Assembly (NCBI RefSeq): GCF_965196975.1 | Contig: NZ_OZ239981.1 | Span: 1,922,001 to 1,986,000 of the forward strand | Source: Endozoicomonas sp965196975 | GTDB lineage: Bacteria > Pseudomonadota > Gammaproteobacteria > Pseudomonadales > Endozoicomonadaceae | Reading direction: 5' to 3' | Length of the DNA: 64,000 nucleotides | The notes under the pieces: generated by a model | Database searches by the model: none | What the model was told of the DNA's origin: nothing | The model's input: only the letters and a program-made list of their open reading frames with translations | In this document: positions 17,070-26,447 of the stretch, in pieces | Position numbering within the stretch: position 1 is the first letter of the stretch | Layout of the letters: each line of letters opens with the position of its first letter | Program-made: the position numbers and the translations under genes

Positions 17070-19442
17070 TTAACAGGAACCGTCTTCAAGACCTTCGGTT
17101 ACCACAATACGCATACCGGCTCGATTTGCCAGACCTGCAAAATCCGGGAATGAAGTCGCCACATTTGCACAGTTGAGAATGCGAATATCATCTTTTGCCC
17201 GCAGAGCAGCTACTGCGAATGACATGGCAATACGATGATCGCCATGGCTGTCAATAGTGCCACCGTTAAATACAGGCTCTCCTTTCCTTTCAGAAGGAGT
17301 ATTTCCGGAACCATTGATCATCATACCATCAGGCAGTGGTTGTGCATCAATACCCAGAGCAATCAAGCCATCTGCCATAGCCTGAATTCGATCACTTTCT
17401 TTAACCCGGAGCTCACGGGCCCCTGTCAGCAGCGTTCTGCCTTCTGCACAGGCGGCTGCAACAAAAAGCACTGGAAATTCATCAATCGCGATGGGAACCA
17501 GGCGCTCAGGAATATCAATACCTTTCAACTGAGCTGACCGCACTACCAGATCAGCCACCGGCTCTCCGCCCACAACAGACTCATTTTCCAGAGTAATATC
17601 TGCGCCCATCAACTGAAGGATCTCAACCACACCAGAACGGGTCGGGTTCATTCCTACATGGGAAAGACGAACTTCTGAACCCTCTGCTATTGAGGCAGCT
17701 ACCATGAAAAATGCAGCCGATGACACATCGGACGGCACATCAATTCTAGTAGCAGTTAACTTTCCACCGCCCTTGATGGCAACCCGGCAGCCATTCTCGC
17801 CACTGACAGAGACTGGGTAACCAAAACCATTAAGCATACGATTGGTATGGTCACGAACAATTCCCGGAGCAACCGTCACTGTTTCACCATCAGCGTACAT
17901 TCCAGCCAGTAACAAACAGGACTGCACCTGTGCTGAGGCCATGGGCAGATGGTACTCAATACCTTTTAACTGTGCACCACCCTTGATCTTCAGTGGTGGA
18001 CGCCCTCCTTCGGAAGTCTCAATGGTCGCCCCCATCTGACCAAGAGGGTCCACTACCCGATTCATAGGTCGGCCTGACAGGGAGTGATCACCGGTTAAGG
18101 TGACATCAAAGGACTGAGCCGCCATCAACCCGGCCATCAACCGCATGGCTGTACCGGCATTACCAAGATAAAGTGGCCCTTCCGGCTGCTTGAGGCCATG
18201 TATGCCTACACCCTGAATGGTGACCTTCCCAAGGTAGGGGCCGTCAATCTGAACCCCCATGTCCCGAAATGCCTTCAGGGTTGCCAGGGCATCCTCTCCT
18301 TCGAGAAACCCTTCAACCACCGTCTCCCCTTCCGCCAGAGCACCCAGCATTATGGAACGATGAGAAATCGACTTATCCCCGGGAACACGCAACTCACCTG
18401 AGATCGATCCTCCCGGGCTGGCAATAAACGTCTGACTACTTTCTTTCATACTTTCCATAACTTCTTGTTTTGTATCTTCACCTTCAACCAGTACGGAGCC
18501 CGAAAAAACAGAGTGGACCATCGCAGTATCAGGCAATGGCTTCACGCGCTGCTTCCTGCTCTCCAGAAGAGAAGAGAAATGCTGACGTGCGGATTGCGCA
18601 CGACTGAATATCCCCAATAGCGACTGGCTGTCTTTCTGGATAATCGCCTTTCGGAGCACCTGAAGACCTTCGGTAAACTCATCCAGTGCTTCCAGCACTG
18701 CCTGATTATTACCCAGCGCAACATCATGCCACATAATAGGATCACTGCCAGCTATCCGGGTAAAATCTCGAAACCCACCGGCAGCAAACCGGAAGATATC
18801 CTGATTATCAGGATTTCCGGCAAGCGTATCCACCAGTGAGAATGCCAGAAAGTGAGGAAGATGGCTGGTCTTCGCCAGAACCTCATCATGGTGATAAGGA
18901 TCCATACTGGTAACCACTGCCCCGCAGGCCTCCCAGAGCATCTTCACCTTTTCAAGTGCCAGATCATCCGTATGTTTCAACGGGGTCAGGATCACATCAT
19001 GCGCCTGAAACAAAGTAGCTTTCGCTGCACCGACACCACTTTTTTCAGACCCCGCGATGGGATGACCGGGCACCAGCCAGGCGGGAATCTCTCCAAAGGT
19101 CTCAAGCGCAGCATCGAGCAGCGCTTTTTTGCTGGACCCGGCATCAGTGACCACTTTCTGAGCGGCTCTACCGCCAAGTAAATATGGCGATATCTGCTCA
19201 AGCACCGGCCTCATTGCCAGCATGGGAACAGCCAGCATAATCACATCAGCGGCCGCAACCCCCTCAGAAAGATTCTCAAAGCCACAATCAATGATCCCAA
19301 GCGCCTCCGCCTCTTCCAATGAAGCCTTATTCAGATCATAACCATACACTTGCCGGCACGCTCCGGCAGATTTTACCGCCGCCGCAAAAGATCCCCCGAT
19401 CAGGCCCAGCCCAACCACCAGCAGTGTATCAACTGTTTTCAC
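17070..19442 (-). CDS. tyrA-aroA: Bifunctional prephenate/arogenate dehydrogenase - EPSP synthase fusion
   Basis: Fusion of two aromatic-pathway enzymes. The N-terminal TyrA domain (about residues 1-290) has the NAD-binding VVGLGLIGGSFA and VTDAGSSK, GHPIAGSEKSGV. The C-terminal AroA (about 340-790) has GDKSISHRSIMLGALAEG, YLGNAGTAMRLMAG, RVKESDRI and DSHGDHRIAMSFAVA. TyrA makes 4-hydroxyphenylpyruvate or arogenate for tyrosine; AroA makes 5-enolpyruvylshikimate-3-phosphate. I place the start at GTG 19442 because TAAGGAG precedes it by 7 bases; the frame is open to 19508 but that stretch is non-homologous. The same fusion occurs in Pseudomonas. hisC lies 127 bp upstream on the same strand. 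Confidence 0.95.
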   Translation of the reverse strand: MKTVDTLLVVGLGLIGGSFAAAVKSAGACRQVYGYDLNKASLEEAEALGIIDCGFENLSEGVAAADVIMLAVPMLAMRPVLEQISPYLLGGRAAQKVVTDAGSSKKALLDAALETFGEIPAWLVPGHPIAGSEKSGVGAAKATLFQAHDVILTPLKHTDDLALEKVKMLWEACGAVVTSMDPYHHDEVLAKTSHLPHFLAFSLVDTLAGNPDNQDIFRFAAGGFRDFTRIAGSDPIMWHDVALGNNQAVLEALDEFTEGLQVLRKAIIQKDSQSLLGIFSRAQSARQHFSSLLESRKQRVKPLPDTAMVHSVFSGSVLVEGEDTKQEVMESMKESSQTFIASPGGSISGELRVPGDKSISHRSIMLGALAEGETVVEGFLEGEDALATLKAFRDMGVQIDGPYLGKVTIQGVGIHGLKQPEGPLYLGNAGTAMRLMAGLMAAQSFDVTLTGDHSLSGRPMNRVVDPLGQMGATIETSEGGRPPLKIKGGAQLKGIEYHLPMASAQVQSCLLLAGMYADGETVTVAPGIVRDHTNRMLNGFGYPVSVSGENGCRVAIKGGGKLTATRIDVPSDVSSAAFFMVAASIAEGSEVRLSHVGMNPTRSGVVEILQLMGADITLENESVVGGEPVADLVVRSAQLKGIDIPERLVPIAIDEFPVLFVAAACAEGRTLLTGARELRVKESDRIQAMADGLIALGIDAQPLPDGMMINGSGNTPSERKGEPVFNGGTIDSHGDHRIAMSFAVAALRAKDDIRILNCANVATSFPDFAGLANRAGMRIVVTEGLEDGSC

Positions 19443-19496
19443 AAACGCACTCCTTATAAGAACGCTATCCGCTTCCCGCTGCCGGTTTCCCGTAAA

Positions 19497-19541
19497 AGTA
19501 CAAACCAATCTGGCTTTTCAAGTACAAACCAATCTGGCTTT
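19497..19541. repeat. Tandem 21-bp duplication between hisC and tyrA-aroA
   Basis: The 21-mer starting AGTACAAACCAATCTGGCTT occurs at 19497-19517 and again at 19521-19541 (period 24). It sits in the 127-bp spacer upstream of the tyrA-aroA GTG. It looks like a recent slippage duplication; a regulatory role is not shown. Confidence 0.85.
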
Positions 19542-19569
19542 CAGGAAGTGGGAGGCGGGAGGCGTTCTT

Positions 19570-20676
19570 TTATGTCAGCACCTGGCTCAGCGCTTCCAGA
19601 CAACGACGATTTTCTTCCGGCAAGCCAATTGAAATACGAAGGTGTTCAGGCATACCGTAATTGGCGACAGGACGAACAATAACCCCCTTTGACAGCAATC
19701 CTTCATAAATCGGCATAGCATCACGCTTGAGATCAACCGTAATAAAATTACCCGATGAAGGGATCCAACTCAGTCCAAGACCAGCAAGCCCCTGCTCCAG
19801 GTACTCCATACCCTGCTGATTAATCTCAATGGACTTCTGCATATACGCATCATCCTTCAGAGCTGCAACCGCACCGAACTGGGCAGGAAGATTCAGGTTG
19901 AATGGCTGCCTTAAACGATTCAGTACATCCGCTATTTCAGGGTTGGATATCGAGTAACCAACTCGCGCTCCCGCCAGCCCGTAAGCCTTGGAAAAAGTGC
20001 GGGTAACCACCAGGTTTGGATAGCGGTCAAGCAGTTCAATGCCATTTGGCAGGTCACCACCCACACCATACTCAAAATAGGCTTCATCAAGGACAACGAT
20101 GACCTCTTCCGGCACCTTACCAAGAAAACCAACCAGCTCCTGTTCGCTGAAGCTGGTACCTGTTGGGTTATTAGGGTTTGCCAGAAAAACAATTCGGGTA
20201 TTTGATTTGATCGCTTCAGCCATGGCATCAAGATCATGACCGTAATTCAGCGCTGGAACCACAATACCTTCAGCACCTACTGCCTTCACAGCCAATGGGT
20301 AAACGACAAAAGCATACTGAGAAAAAACAGCTGAACTGTTGGTATCCAGAAAAGATTCCGCCAGGAGCACCAGCACGTCATTCGACCCGTTACCCAGGGT
20401 TAACAGTTCAGGTGTTACCTTCAGTTTTTCTGCCAGAACCTGTTTTAACTGATAACTGCTGCCATCCGGATAACGGGCAAGCTCAGCAAGAGATTCAGCC
20501 ATTGCTTTAACGGCTGAAGGTGGTGGACCCAGAGGGTTTTCATTACTGGCCAGTTTGACAATATCCTCAACCCTCAAGCCCTGCTCCCTGGCAAGCTCCT
20601 CAATAGGCTTGCCAGGTTGATAAGGACTCATTCCTCTTACTCCGGGTACCGCCAGCTCCAGAAAATCACAGGACAT
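19570..20676 (-). CDS. hisC: Histidinol-phosphate aminotransferase
   Basis: PLP aminotransferase converting imidazole-acetol phosphate and glutamate to histidinol phosphate. Homologues in this position (HisC2 type) often also act on aromatic amino acids. 368 residues. Signatures: KLASNENPLGPPPSA near the N-terminus, FLANPNNPTGT, VVLDEAYFEY, and the PLP lysine in RTFSKAYGLAGARVGY. AAAGGT precedes the ATG. It lies between pheA and tyrA-aroA on the same strand, so a role in phenylalanine and tyrosine transamination as well as histidine synthesis is plausible. Confidence 0.93.
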   Translation of the reverse strand: MSCDFLELAVPGVRGMSPYQPGKPIEELAREQGLRVEDIVKLASNENPLGPPPSAVKAMAESLAELARYPDGSSYQLKQVLAEKLKVTPELLTLGNGSNDVLVLLAESFLDTNSSAVFSQYAFVVYPLAVKAVGAEGIVVPALNYGHDLDAMAEAIKSNTRIVFLANPNNPTGTSFSEQELVGFLGKVPEEVIVVLDEAYFEYGVGGDLPNGIELLDRYPNLVVTRTFSKAYGLAGARVGYSISNPEIADVLNRLRQPFNLNLPAQFGAVAALKDDAYMQKSIEINQQGMEYLEQGLAGLGLSWIPSSGNFITVDLKRDAMPIYEGLLSKGVIVRPVANYGMPEHLRISIGLPEENRRCLEALSQVLT

Positions 20677-20897
20677 AACTCGACCTTTAGTTGGGTTATT
20701 GAACTTGAAAACGGGCTTTTTTAACCACCAATCGTTTCAGATGATGAAGAAAGCCATTTCCAACTCGTGGCAATTTTTATTGATTATGGAAAATTTCAGA
20801 GGTTATACGCTTGCCAGACAAAAACAGACTGCAAAATGCAGTTAAGCCCAGCCAGCTTCCTACTGAAAACTGGCTCGCTTATTATTTCAACAACGAA

Positions 20898-21983
20898 TTA
20901 GAGAACACCCTTGGGATAAGAACCAAGAACCCGAAGATCGTTGGCACGCTCACCCAGCTTCTCCAGCACCTTGCGAACGACAGGATCATCCTGATGACCT
21001 TCAAAATCCACAAAGAACACATAGTTCCAGATCCCTGTTCTGGAGGGACGGGTCTCAACCCGTGTCAGGTCGATGTTGTGGACATGGAAAGGCTCAAGAA
21101 TTGCATGCAGCGCACCCGGCTGGTTGCGCATGCTGATCACGACTGACGTCTTATCATCACCACTGGGCGGAACCGGCTGATTACCAATGATCAAAAACCG
21201 GGTTGAATTGTCTGGGCGGTCTTCGATCTTTTCTGCGATTTTTTCCAGTCCATACATTTCCGCAGCCATATCACCGGCAATAGCCGCCGAGTTCCATTCT
21301 CCCTTGATTCGCTTGGCCGCTTCCGCATTGGAACTCACTGCCACCCGTTCAGCCATTGGCCAGTGGGAATCCAGCCACTTACGACATTGGGCAAATGACT
21401 GGGCATGGGAGTAGATACGGGTAATATGATCCCGTCGGGTGTTTTCTGAAACCATCATGTGCTGATGAATACGGAGAACCACTTCACCACAGATCTTCAG
21501 TGAAGAGTCCAAAAAACTGTCCAGCGTATGACTGACAACACCTTCCGTGGAGTTTTCAACCGGCACCACACCATAGTTGACGGCACCGGCAGCCACCTCC
21601 CGGAACACCTCATCAATAGCCGCCATCGGGACACAAACAGCGGAATGACCAAAGTGCTTCAGCGAAGCCTGCTGGGTAAATGTGCCTTCAGGCCCCAGAA
21701 ATGCGACCTTGACCGGGTCTTCCAAGGCCAGACAGGCCGACATTATTTCACGAAACAGACGGGCCATCTCTTCATCATTCAAAGGACCGTCATTTTTCTT
21801 CATGATTTTACGAAGCACCTGAGCTTCACGCTCAGGGCGGTAAAACACAGCAGAGGGGTCAGCTTCTGTTTTTACACGGGCCACTTCCTGGGCGCATCGC
21901 GCACGTTCGCTGATCAGGTCAAGAATTTTCTGATCCAGCGAATCAATTTGAATTCGCAACTGCCCCAACTTCTCTTCTGCCAT
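20898..21983 (-). CDS. pheA: Bifunctional chorismate mutase / prephenate dehydratase (P-protein)
   Basis: Makes phenylpyruvate from chorismate. 361 residues. The AroQ chorismate mutase helical domain covers residues 1-85 (LRIQIDSLDQKILDLISERARCAQEVARVK). The prephenate dehydratase covers about 92-275 (VAFLGPEGTFTQQASLKHFG, VVPVENSTEGVVSHTLD, and the catalytic Thr region NSTRFLIIG). A C-terminal ACT domain for Phe feedback begins near 285 (TSVVISMRNQPGALHAILEPFHVHNIDLTRVETRPSRTG). Its ATG overlaps the serC stop (TAATG), indicating translational coupling. Confidence 0.97.
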   Translation of the reverse strand: MAEEKLGQLRIQIDSLDQKILDLISERARCAQEVARVKTEADPSAVFYRPEREAQVLRKIMKKNDGPLNDEEMARLFREIMSACLALEDPVKVAFLGPEGTFTQQASLKHFGHSAVCVPMAAIDEVFREVAAGAVNYGVVPVENSTEGVVSHTLDSFLDSSLKICGEVVLRIHQHMMVSENTRRDHITRIYSHAQSFAQCRKWLDSHWPMAERVAVSSNAEAAKRIKGEWNSAAIAGDMAAEMYGLEKIAEKIEDRPDNSTRFLIIGNQPVPPSGDDKTSVVISMRNQPGALHAILEPFHVHNIDLTRVETRPSRTGIWNYVFFVDFEGHQDDPVVRKVLEKLGERANDLRVLGSYPKGVL

Positions 21984-23101
21984 TATCCGTACCGCCGTTC
22001 AAATTCTTTCATGAAGTCAATAAGCGCATCCACATGCTGCTCTGGCACTGCATTATAGATACTTGCCCGCATACCGCCTACTGCCTTATGTCCTTTCAGG
22101 TAACGGAAGCCTTCCTGTTCAGACTCGGCGAGGAATGTCGCATCAAGTTCAGGCTTAATCAGCGTAAAAGGCACATTCATGCGGGAGCGCCACTGTGGAT
22201 CCACCGGATTCTGATAAAAACCGGAACCATCAATCTGAGCATACAGTTTGGTGGCCTTACGTTCATTGAGCGCATTAACCGCTTCAAGCCCACCCTGCTT
22301 TTTCAACCATTTAAAGACCAGGCCAGCAAGATACCAGGCAAAGGTGGGCGGTGTGTTATACATGGAGTCATTGTTGGCCTGCAGCTTATAATCCAGTACC
22401 GCAGGACACATCAATGAACCGCGCTCCAACAGATCATCACGAACAATCACGACAGTAAGGCCTGCCGGGCCAATGTTCTTCTGAGCACCAGCATAAATAA
22501 CACCAAACTTACTGACATCAATCGGGCCAGACAAGATATTGGAAGACATGTCCGCAACCAGCGGCACATCACCCGTCTCAGGAATAAACGAAAACTCCAG
22601 ACCACCGATGGTCTCATTCGGCGTATAGTGCAGATAAGCAGCATCTCTGCTTATCCGCCACTGGTCTTCTGCAGGCATGGTATTAAAGGCACTGGACTTG
22701 CCATCAGCGACAATATTCACATCCAGATAGCGCTGAGCTTCCTTAATGGCCGACTGAGCCCAGTGACCACTGTTGACATAGTCAGCAGAGGTCTTCTCTC
22801 CTTTGAGGTTTAATGGTACCGCGGCAAACTGTCCCCGCGCCCCACCCTGAAGAAAAAGCACCTTATAATTATTCGGGATGTTCAACAGATCACGCAGGTC
22901 TTTTTCTGCCTCATGAGCAACCGCGAGAAACTCCTTACCACGATGACTTACTTCCATCACAGAAGCACCCACATCCTGCCAGTTCATCATCTCATCGCGA
23001 GCCTGCTGAAGCACCTCATGGGGAATCGGTGCAGGTCCGGCTGAAAAGTTGTAAACCCGATTATCCAGCTGTGCCAGAACATCATTTACACAATGCTTCA
23101 C
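21983..23101 (-). CDS. serC: Phosphoserine aminotransferase
   Basis: Converts 3-phosphohydroxypyruvate to phosphoserine and also acts in pyridoxal phosphate synthesis. 372 residues. Signatures are VYNFSAGPAPIPHEVLQQ near the N-terminus, VLFLQGGARGQFAAVPLNL, SSNILSGPIDVSKFGVIYAGAQKNIGPAG with the PLP lysine in QKN, and MRASIYNAVPEQHVDAL at the C-terminus. The start is GTG at 23101 behind GGAGAGGGAG. A few extra N-terminal residues precede the conserved fold, and an internal start is possible. It lies between gyrA and pheA with a terminator in the gyrA-serC gap. Confidence 0.96.
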   Translation of the reverse strand: MKHCVNDVLAQLDNRVYNFSAGPAPIPHEVLQQARDEMMNWQDVGASVMEVSHRGKEFLAVAHEAEKDLRDLLNIPNNYKVLFLQGGARGQFAAVPLNLKGEKTSADYVNSGHWAQSAIKEAQRYLDVNIVADGKSSAFNTMPAEDQWRISRDAAYLHYTPNETIGGLEFSFIPETGDVPLVADMSSNILSGPIDVSKFGVIYAGAQKNIGPAGLTVVIVRDDLLERGSLMCPAVLDYKLQANNDSMYNTPPTFAWYLAGLVFKWLKKQGGLEAVNALNERKATKLYAQIDGSGFYQNPVDPQWRSRMNVPFTLIKPELDATFLAESEQEGFRYLKGHKAVGGMRASIYNAVPEQHVDALIDFMKEFERRYG

Positions 23102-23228
23102 AATGACTCCCTCTCCACTTAACGGCGGTTTACCCTGGTCATTACGTAAAAAATTTTGCAGCTAATATTATCTAACAAATAGTGGCCATTGATCCTGCAT
23201 TGCCAACATACCGTCCATCCCTGGGCAT

Positions 23229-23257
23229 AAAAACGCCAGCACTGGGCTGGCGTTTTT
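23229..23257 (-). terminator. Rho-independent terminator after gyrA
   Basis: A 12-bp stem (AAAAACGCCAGC with GCTGGCGTTTTT) around a 5-base loop, with a T-run on the minus strand. It begins 9 bp past the gyrA stop. Confidence 0.93.
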
Positions 23258-23265
23258 TCAAACTA

Positions 23266-25887
23266 TCAGGATTCTACCGTCCCTTCGTTTTCAACGGGAT
23301 CACCCTGCCCTTCTGCCTCACCAGCGGCTTCTGCCTCAAGTTCAGGCACATCGACAGCCTCTGGCTCCTCGACACGGGCAACACCCACCAGTTTTTCACC
23401 TTCAGAAACCCTGATCAGCGTAACACCCTGGGTATTACGACCCAGCGAAGATACGCCATCAACACCGGTTCTCACCAGCGTCCCCTGGTCTGAAATCAGC
23501 ATAATCTGTTCGCCGCTCTTCACCTGAATAGCGCCAACGATTTCACCATTTCGTTCAGTGCACTGCATGGAGATAACGCCCTGACCACCACGACTGGTCA
23601 GTCGAAACTCGTCTACAGCAGTTCGCTTACCGAAACCTTTGGCACTGGCTGTCAGGATCTGGGTATCCTCCTCTGGAATAATCAGAGAGATGATCCGCTG
23701 ACCTTCAGGCAGTTTCATGCCACGAACACCACGGGCGGTACGGCCCATGGCACGAACATCGGTTTCCTCGAAGCGAACCGCTTTACCGCCATTGGACAGC
23801 AGCATTACCTGCTTTTCTCCCGTGGTAATTTCAGCACCCACCAGCGTATCGCCTTCATCCAGGCCCAGTGCAATCAGGCCGGAAGAGCGTGGACGAGAAA
23901 ACTGCTCCAGAGGCGTTTTCTTAACGGTACCGTTGAGCGTTGCCATAAAGACGAAATGGCCTTCGGTAAACTCTTCCACCGGTAACATGGCCGTGATTTT
24001 CTCATTCTGCTCCAACGGCAGAATATTAACGATGGGTCGACCACGGGACGTTCGGCCAGCCTGCGGAATCTGGTAAACCTTCAGCCAATAAACCTTACCT
24101 TTGCTGGAGAAGCAGAGGATCTGGGTATGGGTATTGGCTACCAGCATGTGCTCGACATAATCCTCTTCCTTAACGGAAGCCGCTGACTTACCACGACCAC
24201 CACGACGCTGTGCCTGATAGGTATCCAGAGATGTCGTCTTGGCATAGCCACCATGGGACAGGGTGACCACCATATCTTCTACATCGATCAGATCCTCTAC
24301 CGTCAGGTCACGACGGGAGCTGGTAATCTCAGTACGGCGCTCATCACCGAACTCATCCCTGACCTGTTCAAGTTCTTCACGAATAACTTCACGCAGCTTC
24401 ATTGGGTCACAGAGGATCAGAATCAACTCGGCAATTTTGTCCAGCAGTTCACGGTATTCGGAGAGAAGCTTCTCATGTTCAAGACCAGTCAGCCGGTGCA
24501 GGCGCATCTCCAAGATGGCCTGAGCCTGCCCTGGAGAGAGGTAATAAAGGCCATCTCTGAGGCCATAAGCCTCCGGCAGATCATCAGGACGACAGGCATC
24601 TGCGCCGGCACGCTCCGCCATTTCCATCATATGACCCGGATTCCACCCCTTGGCCACCAGCTTTTCTTTTGCTTCAGCAGGGGTTGGAGAGTCCTTAATC
24701 AGCTGAATAACCGGGTCGATATTGGACAGGGCAACTGCCAGACCTTCCAGAATATGACCACGCTCACGGGCTTTTCTCAGTTCATATACGGTCCGACGGG
24801 TCACCACCTCCCGACGGTGACGGATAAACGCAGCCAGAATATCTTTCAGATTCATCAATTTTGGCTGGCCGTCCTGCAACGCCACCATATTGATGCCAAA
24901 CACCGTCTCCATCTGTGTCTGGGCATAAAGATTATTTAAAACGACTTCAGCATTTTCACCACGCTTTAACTCAATAACGACGCGCAAACCATCTTTATCA
25001 GATTCATCACGAAGCTCTGCAATACCTTCAATCTTACGATCCTTAACCAGCTCGGCAATCTTCTCGATCAGACGAGCCTTGTTAACCTGATAAGGTATTT
25101 CATTAATAATTATGGTGCTTTTATTGCGTTTTTCGTCATGCTCAATATCCGCTTTGGAACGAATATAGATCCGGCCACGTCCTGTACGATAAGCCTGCAA
25201 TATCCCGGCGCGGCCATTAATCATGGCGGCCGTTGGAAAATCAGGACCCGGGATATACTCCATCAGATCATCAACGGTCAGCGTTTCATCGGCCAGTAAT
25301 GCCAGGCAACCGGTAACGATTTCTGTGAGATTATGAGGTGGAATATTCGTCGCCATACCAACGGCGATGCCAGCAGACCCATTCACCAGCAGGTTCGGCA
25401 CCCGAGTTGGCATAACGGCCGGAATCTGCTCGGTACCGTCATAGTTTGGAACGTAGTCAACAGTTTCCTTATCAAGATCTGCCAGCAACTGGTGGGCGAT
25501 CTTATCCATCCGGATTTCCGTATAACGCATCGCTGCGGCGGAATCACCGTCAATGGAACCGAAGTTACCCTGACCATCAACCAGCATGTAACGCAGGGAA
25601 AATGGCTGCGCCATCCGGACAATGGTGTCATATACTGCTGAGTCGCCGTGAGGGTGATACTTACCGATCACATCCCCGACAACACGTGCAGATTTTTTGT
25701 AGGGTTTATTCCAGTCGTTGCCCAGTTCGCTCATGGCGAACAGTACGCGCCGGTGCACGGGCTTAAGCCCGTCACGTACATCAGGCAGGGCACGACCAAC
25801 GATGACACTCATGGCGTAGTCCAGATAGGACTGCTTGAGCTCATCTTCAATATTTACCGGGAGAATCTCTTTGGCAATTTCAGTCAT
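23266..25887 (-). CDS. gyrA: DNA gyrase subunit A
   Basis: Breakage-reunion subunit of the type II topoisomerase that supercoils DNA. 873 residues, the normal length. Residue numbering matches E. coli: catalytic Tyr122 in AAAMRYTEIRM, and the quinolone region GKYHPHGDSAVYDTIVRM with Ser83 and Asp87, the wild-type (susceptible) residues. The GyrA box QRRGGRGKSA (about residues 560-570) starts the C-terminal beta-pinwheel used for DNA wrapping. The acidic tail (EPEAVDVPELEAEAAGEAEGQGDPVENEG) is typical. It is the first gene of the gyrA-serC-pheA-hisC-tyrA/aroA-cmk-rpsA run. Confidence 0.98.
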   Translation of the reverse strand: MTEIAKEILPVNIEDELKQSYLDYAMSVIVGRALPDVRDGLKPVHRRVLFAMSELGNDWNKPYKKSARVVGDVIGKYHPHGDSAVYDTIVRMAQPFSLRYMLVDGQGNFGSIDGDSAAAMRYTEIRMDKIAHQLLADLDKETVDYVPNYDGTEQIPAVMPTRVPNLLVNGSAGIAVGMATNIPPHNLTEIVTGCLALLADETLTVDDLMEYIPGPDFPTAAMINGRAGILQAYRTGRGRIYIRSKADIEHDEKRNKSTIIINEIPYQVNKARLIEKIAELVKDRKIEGIAELRDESDKDGLRVVIELKRGENAEVVLNNLYAQTQMETVFGINMVALQDGQPKLMNLKDILAAFIRHRREVVTRRTVYELRKARERGHILEGLAVALSNIDPVIQLIKDSPTPAEAKEKLVAKGWNPGHMMEMAERAGADACRPDDLPEAYGLRDGLYYLSPGQAQAILEMRLHRLTGLEHEKLLSEYRELLDKIAELILILCDPMKLREVIREELEQVRDEFGDERRTEITSSRRDLTVEDLIDVEDMVVTLSHGGYAKTTSLDTYQAQRRGGRGKSAASVKEEDYVEHMLVANTHTQILCFSSKGKVYWLKVYQIPQAGRTSRGRPIVNILPLEQNEKITAMLPVEEFTEGHFVFMATLNGTVKKTPLEQFSRPRSSGLIALGLDEGDTLVGAEITTGEKQVMLLSNGGKAVRFEETDVRAMGRTARGVRGMKLPEGQRIISLIIPEEDTQILTASAKGFGKRTAVDEFRLTSRGGQGVISMQCTERNGEIVGAIQVKSGEQIMLISDQGTLVRTGVDGVSSLGRNTQGVTLIRVSEGEKLVGVARVEEPEAVDVPELEAEAAGEAEGQGDPVENEGTVES

Positions 25888-26447
25888 GGAAACCCAGTCG
25901 TCCTTTTGCTTACGGCCAACAGATAGCGGTCAGCATCCATTCCAGTTCTGTGGACCAGGATACCGATGTTGAAAAGCTCTCTACTCATAAGAACGCTTTC
26001 ACTCAAGGCATCACTATTCGTAGGATCACCCAAGGTGAACCATCATTCATCAGCTGTGGGAAGAGGTAATTATCAGCCGGGTGATGCAGGCCTGCCTCTT
26101 TGGGTACATGAGCAAACAGTTCAGCACCATCTTCAATACAACCACCAGATGAGACAGATACTTTCTACAAAACAGCAATCCCAAGAGCAGGTAGAGCGTA
26201 CTCCAGTCAACCACTTCTCAATGATACAGCTATTGGCTCGACAACCAATAAAGAAGGAAGAATACCACAGTCCATGCTGTGATCGCGAGATATCTCTGGG
26301 ATAAAACCACGAGAGTTACGGGTTAATTTTCAAACCTCAGTCAGCACCAGAAATCAATACTGTGGTCGGCTGCAGGATTAACGGTATAATCCGCACATAT
26401 GGCAGCCCTGACTGCCTCAATCACACTGCTTTGACGGATCAGAACGA
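25888..26447. other. Divergent gyrA/ubiG intergenic region
   Basis: 560 bp between divergent gyrA and ubiG starts. It should hold both promoters. A plus-strand frame at 25966-26304 is open for 112 codons, but its translation is low in hydrophobic core residues, rich in His and Gln, and lacks a ribosome binding site, so I do not call a gene. I see no terminator or recognisable operator. Confidence 0.5.

Noticed and set aside
25966..26304. 112-codon plus-strand ORF between gyrA and ubiG
   Set aside because: No ribosome binding site or recognisable fold, and the translation is unlike a folded protein.
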